Shown here: in pieces, positions 14,645 through 18,941 of the stretch
How positions within the stretch are numbered: the first letter of the stretch is position 1
How the letters are laid out: each line of letters opens with the position of its first letter
NCBI GenBank assembly: GCA_937892395.1
Contig: CALAGJ010000017.1
Location: 1-18,941 of the forward strand
Direction: 5' to 3'
From: an uncultured Parafilimonas sp.
GTDB lineage: Bacteria > Bacteroidota > Bacteroidia > Chitinophagales > Chitinophagaceae
DNA length: 18,941 nt
Notes under the pieces: generated by a model
Database searches by the model: none
What the model saw: only the letters and a program-made list of their open reading frames with translations
Told to the model about the DNA's origin: nothing
Made by a program: the position numbers and the translations under genes

Positions 14645-16150
14645 TTATGATTGGTGCATCATTTTCTGCAATCTTTTTGTTAGGAGAAATAAAATTAATG
14701 CAGCTATACCACTCATGCCTACAAATAATAAAAAGAAATCATAGAGGTTATTCATTTCGTAACCTGCAAAATTGGTGGTTTTGCCATCGGGATATAAGGC
14801 ACTGAGCACACCGGCAAGTTTATTAGCAGCAGCATTTGCTAAAAACCAAACAGCCATGAGCAATGAGGCAAATTTTAGAGGAGCTAATTTATTTACCAAA
14901 GCCAATCCAATAGGAGACAAACATAACTCACCGCAGGTGTGTAAGAAATACATACCCACAAGCCAAATCATACTCACCTTAATGCCTGCTTGAACATCTT
15001 TGACACCAAATGAAATCCATATATAGCCTATGCAAAGCAATAATAAACCCCAAGCCATTTTAGTGGGCGAAGCAGGTTCTTTTTTGCCAAGTTTTATCCA
15101 TAACCAAGCAAACAATGGAGCAAGCGTTACTACAAAAATTGAATTGAGTGATTGAAAAAAGCTTGAAGGCACAGTGAAGCTGCCCAACTGTCTATTTGTT
15201 TGTTCTTCAGCAAAAAATGTTAGTGATGCGCCTGCTTGTTCAAAAGCACTCCAGAAGAATACAACAAAAAATGCAACAATAAATATGACAGCTATTCTTT
15301 GCTTTTCAACACTACTCAAAGTTTTATCACCAAAAATCAAGTATGCAATTAATAATACGGCTGCTATCAGTAAATAGGTTAGATAGCTAACCACCTTTGC
15401 ATCAATATAAAGCAAGCCAATCAATAAAGCAGTAAAACCCAACAAGCCTGCTAACACAACTATAGGTTTTGTGGCCATAGCAGGTGACTCTTTAGGCAAG
15501 AGACCAAGTGTATTACCATCCGGGCCTTTCACATATTTGTTGTGAAATAAGAACTGGATTATTACACTCAAAGTCATGCCAATACCACCTGCTAGGAAAG
15601 CCCATTTAAAATCGGCAGGGTTGCCTGTGTCCCCCACTAAGCCACAAATAAAGGGGCCAATGGCTCCACCCACATTGATACCCATATAAAAAATGGTGTA
15701 TGCAGGGTCAATTCTTTTGTCATTGGCCGGGTATAATTGGCCTACCATTGAAGAAATATTTGGCTTGAAAAAACCATTGCCCGCAATCATAAAACCTAAT
15801 CCGGTAAAGAACAAGACGGATGAAAGAGATTCATTTGTACTATAAGTAGATGCACAAAAGAAAAGAATAAATTCTCCCAGAGCCATTAGTATTCCTCCGG
15901 AAATGATTGAACGTTGGTTGCCCCAATAGCGATCTGCAATAAAACCACCCACTAACGGTGTAAGGTAAACAAGACTTGTATAACTACCATATAAGTTACT
16001 TGCAAATACTTTATCAAATAATAAAGCTTTGGTCATAAATAAAACTAAAATGGCACGCATGCCATAATAGTTAAACCGTTCCCACATTTCAGTGGCAAAT
16101 AATACTGATAAACCTTTTGGATGACCTTTGGAACCGCTTAGTTCAGACAT
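14645..16150 (-). CDS. POT/PTR-family proton-dependent oligopeptide transporter
   Basis: This is an inner-membrane symporter that takes up di- and tripeptides with protons. It has 501 residues and about 14 hydrophobic segments. The E-x-x-E-R motif for proton coupling is present as EMWERFNYYG (21-30). PTR2 signature 1 is VGGFIADRYWGNQRSI (67-82) and signature 2 is the FYMGINVGGAIGPF stretch (154-167). GNGFFKPNISSMVGQLY (124-140) is also family-typical. Together these make the assignment firm. Substrate range within peptides is not readable. The ATG at 16150 is the first start; there is no Shine-Dalgarno site. Its upstream region (16151-16423) is shared with the divergent fabG, where a symmetric element gives a -7 word on the minus strand, about 260 bp upstream. 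The UMF1-like transporter follows 87 nt downstream. Confidence 0.94.
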   Translation of the reverse strand: MSELSGSKGHPKGLSVLFATEMWERFNYYGMRAILVLFMTKALLFDKVFASNLYGSYTSLVYLTPLVGGFIADRYWGNQRSIISGGILMALGEFILFFCASTYSTNESLSSVLFFTGLGFMIAGNGFFKPNISSMVGQLYPANDKRIDPAYTIFYMGINVGGAIGPFICGLVGDTGNPADFKWAFLAGGIGMTLSVIIQFLFHNKYVKGPDGNTLGLLPKESPAMATKPIVVLAGLLGFTALLIGLLYIDAKVVSYLTYLLIAAVLLIAYLIFGDKTLSSVEKQRIAVIFIVAFFVVFFWSAFEQAGASLTFFAEEQTNRQLGSFTVPSSFFQSLNSIFVVTLAPLFAWLWIKLGKKEPASPTKMAWGLLLLCIGYIWISFGVKDVQAGIKVSMIWLVGMYFLHTCGELCLSPIGLALVNKLAPLKFASLLMAVWFLANAAANKLAGVLSALYPDGKTTNFAGYEMNNLYDFFLLFVGMSGIAALILFLLTKRLQKMMHQS

Positions 16151-16361
16151 ATAAGTTTTATTTCGTTAGAGATTTAGCGGCCAAAGTAAGGATATTCGTG
16201 TAATCGAGTATTTTTAGTTGCCGGGAAAAAATATACAATTCCAACATGTAGAAAGCTCCCAGACAAGTTTTAATAGAAAAAATTGAGCTATTATAAAGTA
16301 TAGTTGTCAAGCTTAGGGTTTATAAAGTGCAAAAAAAGAAACTGAGCTTATCTGCTTTGAC

Positions 16362-16373
16362 TGTAGATCTACA
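16362..16373. repeat. 12-bp perfect palindrome upstream of fabG
   Basis: TGTAGATCTACA is fully self-complementary and centred 30 bp upstream of the putative -7 element of fabG, in the place where a regulator could contact polymerase. No known operator is recognised, and one such palindrome in a region this size could be chance. Confidence 0.35.
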
Positions 16374-16396
16374 TCATTTTTTTAATACCCCTTTCC

Positions 16397-16419
16397 CTAT
16401 TTTTGGCCACCAAAAATAG
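16397..16419. promoter_or_regulatory. Perfect 10-3-10 dyad over the fabG promoter; symmetric -7 elements
   Basis: CTATTTTTGG (16397-16406), CCA, then CCAAAAATAG (16410-16419) form a perfect inverted repeat. Each arm contains TATTTTTG, an exact TAnnTTTG word: 16398-16405 on the plus strand and 16411-16418 on the minus strand. The plus element would start fabG near 16412, only about 12 nt before its ATG. The minus element faces the POT transporter gene. The dyad may be a bidirectional promoter core, an operator covering it, or, if transcribed from further upstream, a hairpin ending 4 nt before the fabG start. Confidence 0.5.
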
Positions 16420-16423
16420 AATT

Positions 16424-17179
16424 ATGAAATTATTAGAAAATAAGATTGCAATTGTAACGGGTGCAGCCCGTGGTATTGGCGAAGCGGTTGCTATAAAACT
16501 GGCTGAGCATGGAGCACATGTAGCCATAAGCTATGTGAGCGATAGCAGTGCAGAAAAAGCGGCAGCAGTTGTAAATAAAATAGAAAGCTTAGGCGTAAAG
16601 GCTAAAGCTTGGAAGAGTAATGCAGGCGATTTTCAAGCTTGTGAGCAGTTTGTAGGGGATGTAATAAAAGAATTTGGTACAGTAGATATTTGTGTAAATA
16701 ATGCAGGTATAAGTAAGGACAACTTACTGCTTCGTATGAGCCCAGATCAGTGGGATGAAGTAATGCAAGTAAACCTCAAAAGTGTATTTAATATGACCAA
16801 GCAGGTTATACGTCCCATGATGAAAGCAAAAGCCGGAAGTATCATCAATATGAGTTCTATTGTGGGTTTGGGTGGCAATGCAGGTCAGAGTAGCTATGCT
16901 GCAAGCAAGGCCGGTATCATAGGTTTCACAAAGTCTGTGGCAAAAGAATTAGCAAGCAGAAATGTGCGTTGCAATGCTATAGCTCCTGGTTTTATAGAAA
17001 CCGATATGACTCATTATCTAAAAGATGGAAATGGTGCAGATGAATTTATGAAAAATATTCCACTGGGCCGTTTTGGCAAAGCCGAAGACATTGGCAATGC
17101 AGTTGTATTTTTAGCTGGTGATATGAGTGCTTATGTTACAGGACAGGTGCTGAGTGTATGTGGTGGATTGGCAATTTAA
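16424..17179 (+). CDS. fabG: 3-oxoacyl-ACP reductase FabG (SDR family)
   Basis: This NADPH-dependent short-chain dehydrogenase reduces 3-oxoacyl-ACP in fatty acid elongation. It has 251 residues from the ATG at 16424; a TTG at 16403 in the same frame lies inside the promoter dyad and is rejected. The Rossmann loop is VTGAARGIGE (11-20), and NNAG is at 92-95. The catalytic tetrad is complete: Asn117 in QVNLKS, Ser145 in INMSSIVG, and Tyr158 and Lys162 in SSYAASKAG. The PGFIETDMT segment (188-196) and the C-terminal GQVLSVCGG are FabG-like. It stands apart from other fab genes (fabD, acpP and fabF are not in the window), so another SDR substrate cannot be excluded, but overall similarity is strongest to FabG. 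It is divergent from the peptide transporter. Confidence 0.88.
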   Translation: MKLLENKIAIVTGAARGIGEAVAIKLAEHGAHVAISYVSDSSAEKAAAVVNKIESLGVKAKAWKSNAGDFQACEQFVGDVIKEFGTVDICVNNAGISKDNLLLRMSPDQWDEVMQVNLKSVFNMTKQVIRPMMKAKAGSIINMSSIVGLGGNAGQSSYAASKAGIIGFTKSVAKELASRNVRCNAIAPGFIETDMTHYLKDGNGADEFMKNIPLGRFGKAEDIGNAVVFLAGDMSAYVTGQVLSVCGGLAI

Positions 17180-17480
17180 GCATTTGACAATTTTTGCAGA
17201 ATACGACTTTAATGCGATTGTTATCAACAAATACAATTAAGATGAATGTTGATTTTGCCTTGAAAGTTGCTACGAGGGCCCATGTTAATAAAGAGATACT
17301 TGATTTTAGATGTAAGTTTCCACTAATTTATAAGCATATCCTTTTCATTTTCCGGAAAAAATTAGTACTAGTTTCTACAGCTAATGGTTCAAACCCTTAC
17401 TTTTGCGGCCAATTTATATCTGTTCTGACACCAATTTCAGAGCAACACATTTATAAACGATTAAATCTTTATTTAAAAGT
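17180..17480 (+). other. Non-coding gap upstream of atpD
   Basis: This 301-bp gap holds no gene I can support. It contains a 12-bp palindrome TTTTCCGGAAAA (17348-17359), the putative -7 element at 17398-17405, a weak TTGTT/AACAA hairpin (17218-17230) and an AT-only hairpin just before the atpD start (17461-17476). A plus-strand frame spanning it overlaps atpD and crosses the promoter, so it is probably meaningless. Confidence 0.6.
17398..17405 (+). promoter_or_regulatory. Putative -7 element of atpD
   Basis: TACTTTTG matches TAnnTTTG exactly and lies 76 bp before the atpD ATG, giving a leader of about 70 nt. No -33 TTTG/TTG lies at the right distance, so support is partial. The palindrome TTTTCCGGAAAA is centred about 48 bp upstream. 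Confidence 0.4.
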
Positions 17481-18752
17481 ATGGCCATTATAGGAAAAGT
17501 AAAACAGGTAATTGGCGCCGTTGTGGATGTTCAATTTGAGGGAACGCTTCCTGAAATATTCAACGCATTAGAAATTATTCGCCCCAATGGCGATAAACTT
17601 GTACTTGAGGTTCAGAAGCATCTTGGTGAAGATAGTGTGCGCACTATTGCAATGGATGGTACTGAGGGCTTAGTACGTGGCACTACAGTTACAGATACTG
17701 GCAAAGCCATTGCCATGCCAATTGGTGAAAATATCAATGGTCGTTTGTTTAATGTAACCGGTGATCCTATTGATGGTTTACCAGCAGTGAGTAAAGAAGG
17801 CGGTCGTCCGATTCATGCCCTACCTCCAACTTTTGAAAATTTAAGTACAGCAACAGAAGTTTTATTTACCGGAATTAAGGTGATTGACTTGATTGAGCCT
17901 TATGCAAAGGGAGGAAAAATTGGATTGTTTGGTGGAGCCGGAGTTGGTAAAACCGTTTTGATACAAGAATTAATTAATAATATCGCAAAAGGATATGGTG
18001 GTTTATCCGTATTTGCTGGTGTGGGAGAGCGTACCCGTGAGGGAAACGATCTACTGCGTGAAATGATTGAAGCAGGCATCATGAAATATGGTGATGCTTT
18101 TAAACACAGCATGGAAGAAGGCGGTTGGGACCTCAGCAAAGTAGACCTTAAAGAACTAGAAAAATCACAAGCTTCATTCGTGTTCGGTCAAATGAACGAA
18201 CCTCCGGGAGCCCGTGCACGTGTGGCTTTATCGGGACTTACTATGGCAGAATATTTCCGCGATGTCAGCCATCAGGACGTTTTATTGTTTGTCGATAATA
18301 TCTTCCGTTTTGTTCAAGCGGGCGCTGAAGTGTCAGCGCTGCTTGGTCGTATTCCTTCTGCTGTGGGTTATCAGCCGACTTTGTCGACTGAGATGGGTGA
18401 GCTTCAAGAGCGTATTACCAGTACCACCCAAGGGTCTATAACCTCTGTACAGGCTGTATACGTGCCTGCAGACGACTTAACTGATCCAGCGCCTGCCACT
18501 ACATTCGCTCACTTAGATTCCACGGTAACTTTATCCCGTGCCCTCTCGGAGCTTGCTATATACCCTGCGGTAGACCCGCTCGATTCTACTTCTACCATTT
18601 TGGATGCAAACATTGTTGGTCAAGAACATTACGACGTAGCACGTGGTGTACAAAAAATATTGCAACGCTACCGTGACCTCCAGGATATTATTGCTATTCT
18701 TGGAATGGAAGAACTTTCTCCTGAAGATAAACTAGAACCGGATAACAGGTAG
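17481..18752 (+). CDS. atpD: ATP synthase F1 subunit beta, 3'-truncated by a sequence junction
   Basis: This is the catalytic subunit of the F1Fo ATP synthase. Residues 1-418 are clearly AtpD: a beta-barrel N-domain (AIIGKVKQVIGAVVDVQFEG), Walker A GGAGVGKT (151-158), GERTREGNDL (182-191) with the catalytic Glu183, Walker B VLLFVDNIFRF (267-277), and the signature PAVDPLDSTS (362-371). A Bacteroidota-like insertion, DAFKHSMEEGGWDLSKVDLK, is near 205-224. The DELSEED-like loop reads EELSPED (410-416). After Leu418 the frame gives only EPDNR and stops at 18752. The family would continue for about 80 residues (helical C-terminal domain). The 3' end is therefore missing, and no atpC follows; the junction lies at about 18732-18737. 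As it stands the product could not form a normal F1 head. Bacteroidota often keep atpD-atpC apart from the other atp genes, so the isolated setting is normal. Confidence 0.95.
   Translation: MAIIGKVKQVIGAVVDVQFEGTLPEIFNALEIIRPNGDKLVLEVQKHLGEDSVRTIAMDGTEGLVRGTTVTDTGKAIAMPIGENINGRLFNVTGDPIDGLPAVSKEGGRPIHALPPTFENLSTATEVLFTGIKVIDLIEPYAKGGKIGLFGGAGVGKTVLIQELINNIAKGYGGLSVFAGVGERTREGNDLLREMIEAGIMKYGDAFKHSMEEGGWDLSKVDLKELEKSQASFVFGQMNEPPGARARVALSGLTMAEYFRDVSHQDVLLFVDNIFRFVQAGAEVSALLGRIPSAVGYQPTLSTEMGELQERITSTTQGSITSVQAVYVPADDLTDPAPATTFAHLDSTVTLSRALSELAIYPAVDPLDSTSTILDANIVGQEHYDVARGVQKILQRYRDLQDIIAILGMEELSPEDKLEPDNR
18731..18737. other. Junction between atpD and a reversed DHA2 transporter fragment
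   Basis: Plus-strand AtpD similarity ends at codon Leu418 (18732-18734), and minus-strand transporter similarity begins at about 18731-18736. The two homologies abut with almost no spacer. No insertion-sequence end, tRNA or long repeat is seen at the joint. It may be a chimeric contig end or a true rearrangement. Confidence 0.8.
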
Positions 18753-18941
18753 GTGAATAAAAAGAACATGATAAATCCGCCGGTAGCCATAATTTGCGGC
18801 GGGAATTTTTTCTGTAATAATTTCCCGACCATTGGCATCATAAATATTGTAGCCAATCCGCCGGGTATTAGTAATTCACCGGTTTGTTGTGCTGTAAATC
18901 CCAATAGGTTCTGACAGAAGATCGGGAAAACGAAAACGGAT
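18731..18941 (-). pseudogene. Fragment of a DHA2-family (EmrB/QacA-like) MFS efflux transporter
   Basis: The minus strand is open from the window edge to the junction, about 70 codons, with no start inside. It reads SVFVFPIFCQNLLGFTAQQT, then GELLIPGGLATIFMMPMVGK, LLQKKFPPQIMATGGFIMFF and LFTYLLSGSS. The Q-N-x-L-G-F/Y-T/S-A-x-Q-x-G-x-L-x-x-P-G-G pattern is characteristic of the middle of 14-helix DHA2 drug exporters (around helices 8-10 of EmrB). After SGSS the frame runs into the complement of atpD and loses all likeness. The N-terminal part lies beyond the window edge and the C-terminal part is absent, replaced by atpD. If the joint is real this is a broken gene; if it is artefactual, the intact gene lies elsewhere. 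I cannot tell whether it comes from the same organism. Confidence 0.8.

Noticed and set aside
14584..14805. A plus-strand frame reaching from the transporter gap into the POT gene
   Set aside because: Most of it is antisense to the POT C-terminus; the non-overlapping start is AT-rich spacer.
17461..17476. TTAAAT/ATTTAA hairpin just before the atpD start
   Set aside because: It is six A-T pairs only, too weak to claim as regulatory.
17194..17493. A 99-codon plus-strand frame between fabG and atpD
   Set aside because: It overlaps the atpD start, crosses the putative atpD promoter, has no recognisable pattern, and its composition looks like translated AT-rich spacer.

Overview
The window is an AT-rich stretch of a Bacteroidota genome, most like Chitinophagaceae or relatives. 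Three things suggest this: a two-component-regulator propeller sensor at the left edge, a surface lipoprotein with a choice-of-anchor-Q-like C-terminus, and many upstream regions that carry the Bacteroidota -7 promoter word TAnnTTTG and lack a Shine-Dalgarno site. It looks like an ordinary chromosomal core. I see no rRNA, tRNA, CRISPR array, insertion sequence, phage gene or integrase.

Left part (1-5033): the N-terminus of a propeller-type sensor kinase or regulator runs off the left edge on the minus strand. Next come GTP-dependent PEP carboxykinase (plus strand, with a good promoter and a strong intrinsic terminator), tryptophan 2,3-dioxygenase and PurD (both minus). Middle (5034-11039): a Mn-type superoxide dismutase and a SixA-like phosphatase are separated by a 13-bp hairpin. 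A small unassigned reading frame follows, then a convergent EamA permease, a GT4-type glycosyltransferase, class 1 fructose-1,6-bisphosphatase (minus) and a divergent aspartate kinase. Right part (11040-18941): a beta-helix lipoprotein and an exported glutathione-peroxidase-like protein (plus) face two MFS-type transporters (UMF1/Atg22-like and POT peptide symporter, minus). Then come a FabG-type reductase and the ATP synthase beta subunit.

Functionally the genes are central metabolism (gluconeogenesis through pckG and fbp, purine synthesis, aspartate-family amino acids, tryptophan catabolism, fatty acid synthesis, ATP synthesis), oxidative-stress defence (SOD, GPx) and transport. Neighbours are mostly short transcription units, not one pathway cluster.

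The most notable anomaly is at the right end. The atpD frame stops matching its family just after the DELSEED-like loop, near 18732-18737, and sequence from there to the end encodes part of a DHA2 (EmrB-type) efflux transporter on the opposite strand. This is either an assembly or amplification chimera or a real rearrangement that destroys atpD. The other points of interest are a perfect 10-3-10 bp dyad over the fabG promoter that creates identical -7 elements on both strands, a 14-bp palindrome between fbp and the aspartate kinase, a hairpin ending 7 nt before the sixA start, and an unannotated protein-like small frame at 6385-6531. I found no convincing novel multi-gene system.
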